Shown here in pieces: positions 23,141 to 33,739 of a stretch of DNA of 64,000 bases. The notes under the pieces were generated by a model. That model was not told the DNA's origin. It did not search any database and was given only the letters and a program-made list of their open reading frames with translations. The stretch spans positions 62,001 to 126,000 of the forward strand of contig ARYC01000530.1 in the NCBI GenBank assembly GCA_000711775.1, given 5' to 3'. Every line of letters begins with the position of its first letter. The first letter of the stretch is position 1. The stretch is from Oxytricha trifallax. Taxonomy: Eukaryota; Ciliophora; Spirotrichea; Sporadotrichida; Oxytrichidae. Position numbers and translations under genes: made by a program.

Positions 23141-24687
23141 GGATGGCCCTTAAAGATCTGGAATTTTTTAAAATATCAGATCTGTGAAAAGTAAGGAAAA
23201 AAATCCAGAAATATTCATGGAATTCCAGATCTAGTTTTGGAAATCATTTTTTAATAATTTTTTTTAAAATAATTCCAAAATACAATATGTTAAAATATCC
23301 AAATTTAGGTTATAATATATAATAAGTAATTTTCATCAAAATATTGTTAATTTATGTAATTTTTTAATACATTTTTAAAACATCAAGCTTTAAATTGAAA
23401 GCATTATTAATATAAATAATAATATCTGATCAGACAAGGATTATTACAAAAATGTCTTTTTCTAATATTTTACTTGAATAATTTATAATAGAACAAATAA
23501 TTTTGATTCAATTTTTTTCGTATAATACTTCTTATTGTTTTAAATATAAGAATTTTAACAGTATTAAAGATTAATGATTAACTATAAGGAAATGTAAAAT
23601 AATTAATTAGTTTGCGAAATAGAGTTTTCTTATGTCTAATATCAAACACCATCGAGAACTTTAGAACAAAGATTTAAGTCAAGGTAAGTTCTTATATTCC
23701 AAGAAATTTATAGAAATTTATGTATTGAATGTCTTGACTTGGTATGGCCTCGCTAGTCCTTGAAATATTCTTCTTTTACACATACCAATGTCGGAGACTC
23801 ATTCAGAACAGTTTGTCAGTTAAGGTAATTAGTCCTGCCAGGATCCTGGGAGAGCCGAACTCGGCTGTTACATCTTGGACCACAAGTCTTAAGTGGCCAC
23901 CTCCCAAGATCAGGCAACAATTACAATGTCAATTTATAACTTTATGAAATAAAAATAGTAATCGACATGAGACAAGGTCGACAGGCAGATGACAGCGAGC
24001 CACATTGAAGAACGCCTTGCTCAATCCCAAGATATGCCACCTACTTTAATTAAAACTGGCAAATGATCCTCATTAGGTTATCATAAATAAATAATTAATG
24101 AATAATAAGAGGGTTGAGTTCACGTATGCGGTATGGTCTCATGATCAGGTTCTCCAGTTGAGTCTCCTATATATAACTCAATTAAGTAAAATAACTTACT
24201 AATCTAACCTGCAAAGAAATAATGGCAACAATACAATATATATATATATTTGCAATGGAAGATGGTTTAGTTTAATGTTGTTAAATTATTAAATCATTTA
24301 TATATTAAACCTCAATTTCAATTTTTCATTAAACTTAATCTTCAGTTTATACTTACTTACAAACAAATTATTAGTTATTATAAATTTTACTGATAAATAA
24401 AAATTATTTATTAAGTGGAAATAGATTAGTTTATGAGTAATAGATAATAAAAATTATATTATAGATGGAAAACTATTTGTGTTGTCATTATATTATAATT
24501 AAATGTGTTTCCTAAAAATTAAAATTTCCTTCTTAATATTTTATTTAGTGAAGTAAATTTTTTTCTGGAAAAAAAATTCTAATCATTCCGATATTGTAGA
24601 ATTACTTAATTGATCTGGAATTTATTAATCTGGAATTCGTTCACAGATCTGGAGTTTTAAAAAATTCCAGATCTTTGAGGGCCATCC
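23141..24687. mobile_element. TIR element 3 with GC-richer cargo
   Basis: A 1547-bp element with inverted ends GGATGGCCCT(T/C)AAAGATC, continuing TGGAATTTTTTAAAA and a second AGATCTG block, about 70-100 bp in all. GAATTA lies next to both ends (two bases away on the left), a possible target duplication. Only about 23630-24190 is GC-richer. On the minus strand it contains LGGGHLRLVVQDVTAEF followed by GSPRILAGLITLTDKLF, a frame that looks like protein but matches nothing I know. No transposase is seen. The layout is the same as TIR elements 1 and 2. Confidence 0.65.
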
Positions 24688-24767
24688 GAATTAAAGATTC
24701 CTATATAGCATTTTCTTAAATAATCAACGTTTATCTTATTCAAAACTCATCCAATCACTTATAATAT

Positions 24768-25220
24768 TCAGTATTTCTTCTATTTGTTTTACTATTGTTA
24801 TTTTATAAAAGGTGTGATTTCAGATTATTAATATACTATATGTTTTGATATCTCTTAAACTTTGTCACTTAGTTATTCATATAATTTATATTTTTTATTA
24901 AGAATCACCTCTTTAAATCTATCTAATGACTCTTTTGGTACTGCTATTTGAGTATCTAGCAATCAAGTTTATATTAATAAGCCTGGTTGATGATGTAAAT
25001 GCTGTAGAATTTCAATCTCTTTCTTTGGGTTTAGCATGACTATCAAATAGAAAAATCTTACAATTTCGAGCAATTCTTCATAATTACCGGTGTCCTTTAT
25101 TTAATAAAAAATTAAATTTTGTTTGGCTTTTGCTTTGGCTTTGGCTTTGGCAAGTTAAAGAAGAAAGTTAGCAGGATATTTCAATTTAGAGAAACCATAA
25201 TGTTTTTCAATAATTTAAGA
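24768..25220 (-). pseudogene. Coding gene segment with Lys-Ala repeat, one internal TGA
   Basis: A 151-codon frame between two TGA codons (UAR = Gln). It reads SQIIEKHYGFSKLKYPANF, LLQLAKAKAKAKAKQN, GNYEELLEIVRFFYLIVM, LNPKKEIEILQHLHHQPG and, after an in-frame TGA at 24963-24965, LDTQIAVPKESLDRFKE, YKLYEQLSDKVQEISKH and a Gln-rich end. The Lys-Ala repeat explains the hexamer-like GGCTTT run seen on the plus strand. The C-terminal Gln-rich tail and true stop look natural. No family is recognised. It sits 80 bp beyond TIR element 3 and in the same direction as the segment at 26482-26817, so both may be parts of one gene separated by an IES-like spacer. Confidence 0.5.
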
Positions 25221-25223
25221 TCA

Positions 25224-26481
25224 ATTAGAAATTTTTAAATAATTGAACAATCAATATCTTACAAGTATACTTATCAATATAAATATCTTCAATCAATTTC
25301 CTATTGCTATTAATTATAACGACAGTTTCATTTCAAAACTATATTTCGAAGGGTTTATAGAACTTGAAATTTGTAACTCTCTTTATGCTAAATATATGAT
25401 TAATTTAAATTAAAAAATGTTATTTTTTTGTGAGAAGCAATAGATTATCAAAGTAAAATAATATTTATATATATTTACAATGGATTTATTCAATCAAGAA
25501 ATAGTCAATAAGCGCCTGTCAGTGAAAATACCGTATGAATAATAAAATAGTAAACAGTAAAGTACTAAAACAGGGAATTAATATAATCTTAATATGTTTC
25601 AATATAAGAGAATCTGATATCTGAATGAAACTTTATTTATTAGATGATTGGAATATATTAGAGAAAGATTAATGGAGTTAAGCATAAGCAATCATATTTT
25701 GATTATGAATTCAATAAAAATATATAATAATTTGATATCAGAATGATTCAATTTTTCAACAAGATTTGTGACTTATTTAAATTGAAATAATTAAGAAGAA
25801 AGATATATATGTTATCTAATCAGAACTATATGATTCCATAAAAGTGTTTATGATATTCTGAGTTCAACCTGTTTTTATTGTTTTGTATTATAAAAAGTGC
25901 ATATACTGCATTTTACTGTTTGTTTTTACTTATTTTTTGACACTGATATTTTAATTATTGATAAAATACGAAACAATAGGAAATATGAAACATTTTTAAA
26001 AAAAACTGTATGTATTTTTATTAATATAAATTAAATCACAACTTATAAATTTATAAGATGGAGAAAATGGGTTTTAAACTTAACAATCTTTTGAGTATTA
26101 GTAAGATTATAAGTGAAATATTATTATATATGATATTTAAAATTGCAAATACTTGCATTATAATTAGTCTGAAATATTAATTTAGTATTGACTAATAACA
26201 TTTCTATATTTTTCTCTTATTTTCTTTTAACTATTGCAAATTATGATAAAAATTTAAAAATATCGCACATAAGAAATCCTTAATTTATACTAGCTTGGAT
26301 ATCTTTAAATATAATAAGCTTTTTTGTTACTAATTAGGTAAAAAGTTAAAAATGTAAAAATTTAAGAGAATTCTTGGTACTTACTTGCAGATTTTAAACT
26401 TTAAATTCATGAAAATCAGAGAGGTTTTTGTTTGACCATTTAACTTTTACTCCATTTAAAGAAACATATTAAATTATACAA
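25224..26481. other. AT-rich spacer with a lone TIR-2 end
   Basis: AT-rich DNA between two minus-strand coding segments. At about 25957-25976 the sequence TTGATAAAATACGAAACAAT matches the first 20 bases of TIR element 2, but a partner end was not identified. No gene is seen. Confidence 0.45.
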
Positions 26482-26817
26482 TCAAAGTCTGCTACTTTAT
26501 TATTGATTACAAAAATTTAATTTCAAAAATTCATGATCAATATTAGTGAGCCTTAAATTTAAGTCAACTCGTTATCTTCTTGTTATATAAGAATGAGGTT
26601 TTAACTAAAATACCTGTTATTCATTAGGAATTAATTGAAAACAAATGACATGAGAAAAGATTCTAAGAGTCTGGTATGTATTCCAATTTTCATCATTTTC
26701 CAGATATTGTGAAATCACTAATTCTCTTTTACCTATTCTTAACTTATAGAATTATCTAAAGTCTCTAATTTTAAAATCACTCAGAGCATTCTGAATGAGT
26801 GTCTTGTCTATCGTAGC
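26482..26817 (-). CDS. Coding segment, unknown product
   Basis: 112 codons without internal TGA, ending in TGA (UAR = Gln). It begins ATIDKTLIQNALSDFKIR directly after AATTTTAG, which could be a 3' splice site, and continues DFRQFYKLRIGKRELVIS, QYLENDENWNTYQTLRI, QVFQLKPHSYITRRQR and LTNIDHEFLKLNFCNQ. Composition is fully protein-like. There is no start codon in this segment, so it would be an internal or 3' exon/MDS. No family is recognised. Confidence 0.5.
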
Positions 26818-27720
26818 CTAAAATTTAAATATTAAATCATTTCATTTTTAAATTCACCGAATAATATTAAAAGCTTGAAGCAATTAGATTTATAGAGATT
26901 TTATAAAAGGACAAAGTTATTAAACTAAAAGAATTAAAAACATACATAATAAAAAAGAAATGAATAATATTTTTAAATAAGATAAGTTATTGATCACTTT
27001 TTTAGATTTCATTAAGCAACAAGCTATTCTTAGGTTTATTGATAATGTTTTATATATTATGTATAGCTACTTATCTATATTAAATATAATATTCAGATTA
27101 TTATCATAATTAATTAAAGCTTTTTAAACAAAATGACTCAAATACTCAATTTCAAAATTTACAGTACCCTAACCATAATTAAATATTAGTAGGAATTGTA
27201 AATCTGTAAGAAAAGCATTTTATATAATAAATTAATACAAGTATGACTATTTAACAATATAAACAATTAAATGCTTGTCATTAACAAACCTAATAGATTG
27301 CAATTTTTTCATAGAGTGTTGATGCACTACAAGCTATAAGCAGTTGTATAAAATTGATCAGTATGTAATGTGCATTTAATGTTGTGCTTTTCTTCAATTT
27401 TATCGTTTATATTCGATTACTCCATTAAAAACGCTTCTGTTTAACTCTAATAGAACATTTACTCATCTTATAATTTTTTATAAATAAAATTTTATAAATA
27501 TGTATTAGTCTATAGCTAAATATTGCAAACTAAAACTCAATTCTATAAATAAGTTTGAAATTATTTAAATATTATAAGAATTAAATAATATAGCTTGAAT
27601 ATATTTCATTTTAAACGGAATTGAATAATAATAATGATAATAGTTATTAAGATAAGTTTATAGAAATCCCGGTTAAATAAATTTAAAAGTATTAAATGTC
27701 TTATTTTAAGCTCTGTTGTA
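26818..27720. other. AT-rich spacer, no gene seen
   Basis: AT-rich with no frame of convincing composition. It ends near a short block (27725-27795) that resembles part of the 42.4-kb gene. Confidence 0.4.
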
Positions 27721-27724
27721 ATTC

Positions 27725-27795
27725 TTTATAGGTTTGTAGGGACCTTCCACACCTTCTTCCTGTGGAATTGCAAATTCAAAGCAACTATAAAAGGT
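27725..27795 (+). other. Block resembling the second half of the 42.4-kb gene
   Basis: AGGTTTGTAGGGACCTTC here corresponds to AGGTCTTGTAGGGGACCTTC at 42563-42582. The plus-strand frame would read CRDLPHLLPVELQ against CRGPSKP...VEQQE there. The match is short, so it is tentative, but its position relative to the block at 29535-29690 is permuted compared with 42.4 kb. Confidence 0.3.
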
Positions 27796-27946
27796 GAGTT
27801 ATAGTAGATAGAAGATTAAAAGATTTATAATAATAATGTGATCACATTGAGGTCTCTGGGGACCCCCGATCTTAAATATGTTTATTAAATGTAAGGGTCA
27901 AGCCCTTTTATAAGTTCAAGTGAAAGTTAATTTGGGCATTAACTAT

Positions 27947-29376
27947 TCATTAAAAATTCTGATTTTTACACTTCTCAGTCATCTTCTGAAGCCATTTCTT
28001 CTTTTTCTTGTTTTTCTTTCTTTGTCTTTTCTTTTTCTGAAAGGTAGGCTGTTTCAACTTTGGAAGAGATAAGCCAGCATTGAATTTTTCTTGTGAACTT
28101 TGTTTTTTGTCGCTGGTGAGAAGTGCTCTCTCTTAAAAGCTTCTTAATAGTAGCTCTCCTTGGTAGATAGAGCTAAGTTAGTTCAATAATTAGATCTCCC
28201 ATTTTTCTAGTTTTGGGTCTAAATTATTATTTTTTGAGTCAATGAGTCTCTATAGTAATTTGAATCTTATGTCTTGTTTCATTGTATAGAACATGTTACT
28301 TTCTATTAAGACTTATTTGACTTTGTTTGTTTCTAGCAGGATGTCAGGTTTTATTCCTTAGTACATAAGTATATGAATAAGATTTATATCTTCTATTGAA
28401 TCTTTGATCAGATTCTGAGCAGTTTCTGTTCTATTGGAATTTCTGATGTCCTCTTCCCTATTTAGTAACCCTGATTGAATTTGGGTATTTAGTACCTATG
28501 GTATTACCTAGTCGATTTGTTTGGGTGATTCTTCGCATATCTTGGAAGTTAACAGAAGTGATTTCTCTAATATCTTTGTTAGGTAAGGAGGAACTATGGG
28601 GTCTTAGCTAGACTAGGTATTCAAAGATTTTGCGGATTCAGGGTTTAATGGATTAGGTTTGTTGGAGTTAAAGAATTGTGGTTTGTACTTAAGTGGTTAT
28701 TCTGACGAAGTTTTGGTTAAGTGGGGGTAAGTTTCTATGTTAGCTTAGGCACTTGAAAGTACAGTGTTCTTTTCCATATTATTAAGTATGGTGTTTTGGT
28801 GTAGGGGTCTCTGGGTGTTGGGTTTTGAAGCTTTTATCTTTTTTCTTCTGAGACAGTTTGAGATCTCTGTAGTATCTCATTTTGTAGTACAGTCGCTCTC
28901 TCTCGAAGGCTAAGTAAGCTTCTTCCTCATCTTCTTCCTCTTCTTCTTCATCTGAGGTCCAGTCATCTTCTGGTGTTGAGTTGAGGTTAGGCTTTCTCGC
29001 GGTTCTGGCTAGGAAGTTCTAGGCAAAAGAGCATAGATCCATTTGGTGATTTTGAAATTGTTCATCGTTGATTAGGACCTATTTGTAGCTGAACTTGTTG
29101 CGTTATGTTTAAGTTATCTTTTAACTTAGTTCGAGGGTTCGGTCTAGGTTGTGGGTGCTTTGTTTGTTTAGTATCTAATAGTACCTATCATCCATGTTCT
29201 AGGAAGGGTCCAGGTCGGATCCTTTGTGTGTATTTAAAAACGTGTTGACTGTCTTCTATGATCATATGTTCATCAGAAGATTCGCTGCCAGTTTCCCGGC
29301 AGCGTTCCCTTTACAGGCCCTTATAGGCTTGATTGGGGAGAGAGCTCTAGATAGACTTGGGGAGGATTCGTTACAT
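27947..29376 (-). pseudogene. Unknown gene with acidic tract and Lys-rich tail
   Basis: About 476 codons with UAR = Gln, ending in TGA. It begins MQRILPKSIQSSLPNQAYKG with SESSDEHMIIEDSQHVFKY. After a shift near 29195-29250 it reads MDDRYYQILNKQSTHNLDR, MDLCSFAQNFLARTARKPN and DDWTSDEEEEEEDEEEAYLA. After a second shift, best placed in the CCCCC run near 28721-28725, it reads KTSSEQPLKYKPQFFN, YLTKILEKSLLLTSK, KQDIRFKLLQRLIDSK and finally KKKRQRKKNKKKKKW. The acid/base layout suggests a nuclear or nucleic-acid-binding protein, but no domain is recognised; a retroelement ORF1 or host gene are both possible. Both shifts are in the same direction (one extra base). A GCTGCC...GGCAGC hairpin lies inside it at 29284-29303. 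The plus-strand standard-code frame at 29224-29409 is its shadow. Confidence 0.6.
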
Positions 29377-29534
29377 TCCGACCTCAGAACAAGTTTCTAT
29401 CTAATTTAATAATTTATTATTATAAAAGATTTATAATATTAACTGCAGAAGAACCTTAATTTTTCATCATCATAAAACTCATTATAAATTTTGCCATTAA
29501 GATTAATTTTCCTTTTATAATACCTTTGCCGATG

Positions 29535-29690
29535 GGAGTATGATGTTGGTATAGTATGTGAAGTTTAAATAGATTCTAGGGGTGATCGAGGATGGATAAT
29601 CCAAAAAAAATATTTTCTGACCTCAAGGGGCACCACTTCTTGGCTATGCTCTATCTATAAACTAGGAAATAGCCTAATTATCTCATTTCG
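29535..29690 (+). pseudogene. Fragment homologous to the 42.4-kb gene
   Basis: This plus-strand frame reads QILGVIEDGQSKKNIF, then TGA, PQGAPLLGYALSINQEIAQL and SHFDQ. It aligns with MKVLEVIEDRQLENIM, KALLGQSPCIQQEIVKI and SHFQQ of the frame starting at 42386, and the DNA is also similar (TATGATGTTG, CACTTCTTGGCT, TAGGAAAT). Both positions share the same upstream DNA, so this is a duplicated coding segment. It lies just upstream of the minus-strand gene 27947-29376. Confidence 0.55.
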
Positions 29691-29978
29691 ACTAAAGATA
29701 AGGCGAAAATTACCATACCATGTTTAACTTTCCTTTGTTCCATAATTTTTATGTCATTTTACATCTACTTATATCTTTATGGTAACTCCAACTTTTCAAT
29801 TTTTCTTATTTAAGCTTTATATTTTTTCTAATCTTTCCTCAATTCTTTTATATTAAACTTTTGGCATTTATAAAGACTCGGCTTTTATATGCTTATCTTA
29901 AAATCTTAGATATGTAAATGGGGCATTTCATTTTAAAAACGCTTTTAATTTTTTACTTATTTATGAAAATTAGATTAC
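29691..29978. other. AT-rich spacer
   Basis: No feature recognised. Confidence 0.4.
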
Positions 29979-30410
29979 TCACTTTATGTCTATATTCTCA
30001 TGTAAATAACATTAATTTATTACATAATAGATAATTTAATTCTAATTATATATGTCCTAAAAAATTTATATTATATTTATTACTTTATAAGTGATTTTTG
30101 ACCCACATAAAACCAGGATTATTATTCTTTTGAGTGTGGATTTATATATAAGTAGTTTTGTAATGAGAAGTTTGCCACTCCCAGTTTGTCTAATTATAAC
30201 TTATATAAATACATATTTTACTAATATAAATGTATGATAAAGTTAAATTTAGTTCTCATTTACATCTATGGAATCTGGAATTTTAAATTATTTTAATTTA
30301 TTTTAAATAAATAGCTTTTGTCTATCATTTAAATTCATTTAATCATAGTGATTAAATCTTTCTGTTTTTTCTTTATTTATTTAATCTTTAATTGAGCATT
30401 GCTTCTCCAT
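29979..30410 (-). CDS. Unknown 143-residue open frame
   Basis: 144 codons from ATG to TGA with UAR = Gln and no internal TGA. It begins MEKQCSIKDQINKEKTERFN and continues QMNLNDRQKLFIQNKLKQF, KIPDSIDVNENQIQLYHTF, RQTGSGKLLITKLLIYKST. The N-terminal half is a highly charged, protein-like segment. TGSGK superficially resembles a P-loop, but Leu follows the Lys instead of Ser/Thr and no other NTPase motif is seen. The frame is open further upstream to about 30590. It may be one or more MDSs. The plus-strand standard-code frame at 30399-30584 is a shadow of the upstream extension. Confidence 0.42.
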
Positions 30411-30599
30411 TACCAAATATATAAATTTAATTTAAGAATATGCCAAAGAGATATAAGTATAAGAGATATTAATTATCACGATATAAATTTAATAGTTATT
30501 AATATAATGAAAACTGCTTACTGTATTTTATGTTTATATTTAATAGTATTTTTATTAATTTACTCCATCAATAAATTCATTTGAATTTTATGCATAGTT

Positions 30600-31459
30600 T
30601 CCTGCACATATTCTTTGATTTTATTATAAAAAGTTTATAAAAATATAATTAATTTATTAAAAAATGTTTTTGATAAGTTCTAATTCATATAATTTATAGT
30701 AGGAATAATTGATTCTAATTATTTTAAGATACTTCGATAATTCATTTAGATTTTATAGTTTTGTATTTCTAAGAAGCCTAATGAATCAATATTTATCATG
30801 AATAATGATCTAATAAAGAGTAAAGTAAGATATAGTATTTTTAGTTGGTAAATACATCCAATAAATCCTTAATAATTTGTAATTTTAATGAATTATTTGA
30901 AATTAGTTTCATTATTATGATTAATTTAAACAGTGTATAATTTAGTTATTTGAATTAAAAATGGTTGGGAGGATACTTTAAAGAAGAGTAAATTGAAGGA
31001 ATACACATTTTTTAATATCATTTTTTTCTAAATCAAATTTATTTATACTTACTTTATGATTTTAGTATCTAAGAATATCCTAATTAAGGATGTTTAAGAG
31101 CATTTGTGTCAAGAATAGGTGTTTAATTAAAAGTATTTATGAATGAAATGCTTGAATTATTAAGAAAAAATGTTTTTAAATCACCTTCTCTAATAACACG
31201 ACAATTACTATATTTATTTTTCACATTACTCTAAAAACTTGCTACTCACAAATAATATAATCTTAGAAATTCAAAAATAATATGCTAGTAAGTAATTTAT
31301 AATTAGATTGAACTGTTTAATCACAAACAATAAATCTAATAATGTTCTATATTTATCGATATTTTGTATGATAAAATGTATTTATTTTTACTAAAATAAT
31401 TTTTAATGCCGTTTTTTAATTTTTAAATTATACAATTTTCTGATCTCTTGCATTTTAAT
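30600..31459. other. AT-rich spacer
   Basis: AT-rich. It contains the dispersed short repeat TTAATGCCGTTTTTTAATTT at about 31404, shared with 11149. No gene is seen. Confidence 0.4.
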
Positions 31460-32070
31460 AATTATAACCCCTAATTTTAAGAAACCAGAGGAATGAAATT
31501 AATTTTTGATAGTAATATTATATTTAAATTTTTCTTTCAAGTTCCTATTTATATGAAATAAAAAGATAGTCTAATTATTAAATTTTTTTAAATTTTAATC
31601 CCTTTACTGTTTCAAATCTATCATCATTATGATTACCAGCATCATGGTCAACTCTCTCATTATGCAGATGATCTTTATCTTGTTACACTGCATACTATAT
31701 TTTACAATTGAATACAAAATCCAGCTACGAAAAGCGTATTATCCCTGAAAATTTCTTTTGATTTATAAGATTGAATTTCCAATCTTAAAAAGCTTGTTCT
31801 GAAAACTGGAAGAATATCTATCGCTAAAAAATACACTTAATTGCATTATTCGAGGAATTTGTCATACAAAATATTTTGGTGTTCAGTCACGTCTTTTTCC
31901 ATCAAGGTGAGTCTAGTTCTAACCCCTGACAAATATCAGGAGAAGCATTATTTTATTTTAAGGGAAATTAATCATTATTTGCAGGTACATTAGGGAATAT
32001 ATTACGCTAGAAGCGAAGCTTTATCAAATTATTGTTGGAGTAGAGACTCAACGTATTCCTACTTCAAGTT
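31460..32070 (-). pseudogene. Coding patches, unknown product
   Basis: Minus-strand patches in changing frames: RFQRNIFPNVPANNDQF with PDICQGLELDSP (about 32030-31900), SFLRLEIQSYKSKEIFRDN (about 31800), then QLDFVFNCKIQYAVQQDK, DHLHNERVDHDAGNHND and RFETVKGLKFKK (about 31740-31570). Composition is convincing but the frames do not join without shifts, introns or IESs. No family is recognised. Confidence 0.4.
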
Positions 32071-32649
32071 CAAACTAAAAAGCAACTAGATTTGTGGTAT
32101 TTATAATATTCTAATCAAGTAGAAATTAAATTATGAATATTAGAGTAACAGTTGTAATTGTTGTTGTTATTGCTATTTTTAATTGTTTGTGTTATTTTTA
32201 TTTGATTTAGTTATTAATATACTCTTCATCATTAGATAGAATATGGTCAAGGATAGGTCATATCACTTTATGAATGTCTTCTCTCTCATTTGCTTTAAAC
32301 ATTCTCTTCAACTTCTAAATTCTTGATAAACATTATTTTTCTTACAGTAAAGTCATTGTGATCTTTGTTTTGGTGAGTAAGTTATTTTTACATAAACGAA
32401 GGTAAATTATACTCATCTTAAATATACTTGATCTAATGCTCATGCCAATCATATCTAATTGGAACATCTATCAAAATATAAAATGATGGAGTTGTTTTTC
32501 TACCTTTTTGTATTTTTAATAGGTAAATTTATACATAGTTTTGCAATTCTTGGCAAAGCTCTTTCAGACTTTATCTGAGATTTCTATTTAAATCAAATAC
32601 AATTTTTTAATTAATTTAGCAAATCAACTCATTATCATAATTCATATTC

Positions 32650-32840
32650 CAAATTAGATCATAGAAGCATGTTCTTTCATAACACAGCTATTGTATATAT
32701 TAATGTGTGGTCTGCTTTGGAATGTCTTGCGACACTCAAAATCATATTTTTTCATTGACGTTATCAACATGAATGAATTTTAATATCTGTCATAATTTCA
32801 AGCATTTTCGTTATCAATTTGTTCTACATCATAAAATTTA
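32650..32840 (-). pseudogene. Coding patch, unknown product
   Basis: The minus-strand frame reads DVEQIDNENA, TGA, NYDRYQNSFMLITSMKKYDF, ECRKTFQSRPHIN and SCVMKEHASMIQFGI then TGA. It has the same direction as the patches on either side (31.5 and 33.7-36.5 kb), so it may belong to the same gene region. The opposite strand is also free of TGA over a long distance, which shows how weak openness alone is here. Confidence 0.33.
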
Positions 32841-33449
32841 TTTTATTCTGCTATAATTGTAAATTATTAGCAAATTAACTAATTTTCTGATATGTTACCT
32901 ATAGCTTCCCAAGTATACTCGCATTAATATATAATTATTTTACAATATAGAATTTCTTAATATATTTAAAATTCTTTTAATCTATCATAACTGAGTTACA
33001 ATTCATCGTTCACTAAGTTTTGTTTACTTTAGATTTTTCATTTTGTAATTGATAATAAAAAATACTTTATTAGAGTATATATACTCTTCAAATCTTATTC
33101 TAAAAATCTTTCTGTATCTTAATAAAAGCTATATGTAAAAGTACTGTATTATGGAATTCGTTATAAACTGCTTAATTATTTCCTTTAAATTAATTGCTTT
33201 CTAAATGCATTTATAACTGGAGAGACTTTAACGCTTTTACTATTATCCCATTTTAATCTATATAATTAATATTTAAACTTTAAATAATTAATAAAAGTTA
33301 AATATACAGTCTCTTAGGATTGTTAAGAATGTGAATGAAGATTACAGCTGATAAATTAATTTTTCTATAACTCTTGTCTAATTATGAAGATGGTTATGGC
33401 ATTAAAATATTTAACTATTTTTACTAATAAATTGATCAACTTTATTCAT

Positions 33450-33680
33450 TATATTATTAAAATTAGAGTAATGGAAGTCTGCATTTAGGTGAAAATAAAG
33501 AAACTTTCTAAGCTATTCAGAAAGTACAATAAGTATTCACTGATATTCATGCAATTAGCCAGTAAGTTACAGTTAAGTCTTCCATATTATTAAACAATTT
33601 TTAGAGTTATTATTATGCAGAGAATTTTGGTCTTGATAACATTATCGAAACCATAAAAATGAATAAAAATACTTAAAAAA
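33450..33680 (+). pseudogene. Coding patch, unknown product
   Basis: The plus-strand frame (UAR = Gln) reads SNGSLHLGENKETFQAIQK, VQQVFTDIHAISQQVTVK, SSILLNNFQSYYYAENF and GLDNIIETIKMNKN without TGA. This is the opposite direction to the neighbouring patches at 33740-36530. If both are MDSs of one gene, this would be an inverted segment. Confidence 0.4.
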
Positions 33681-33739
33681 CGAAGATATAGTTTTAACCT
33701 AATAAGATATGTAATATAAGTTTACTTGTTATTAATTTA

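Noticed and set aside
30010-30110. RQTGSGK in the minus-strand frame at 30 kb as a P-loop NTPase.
   Set aside because: The Lys is followed by Leu, no Walker B or switch motifs follow, and the surroundings do not resemble kinesin, ABC or AAA folds.
31640-31720. A plus-strand YADDLYLV reading suggested a reverse transcriptase fragment at 31.66 kb.
   Set aside because: No other reverse transcriptase motif lies in the right order or distance on the plus strand, and the minus strand over the same DNA gives longer protein-like patches (NERVDHDAGNHND, RFETVKGLKFKK).
32500-33340. A plus-strand frame of about 270 codons without TGA as a gene.
   Set aside because: With only TGA as stop and very AT-rich DNA, frames of this length are expected by chance many times in 64 kb; its hydrophobic, Tyr/Ile/Phe-rich composition is that of translated AT-rich spacer, and the opposite strand has a better patch at 32650-32840.
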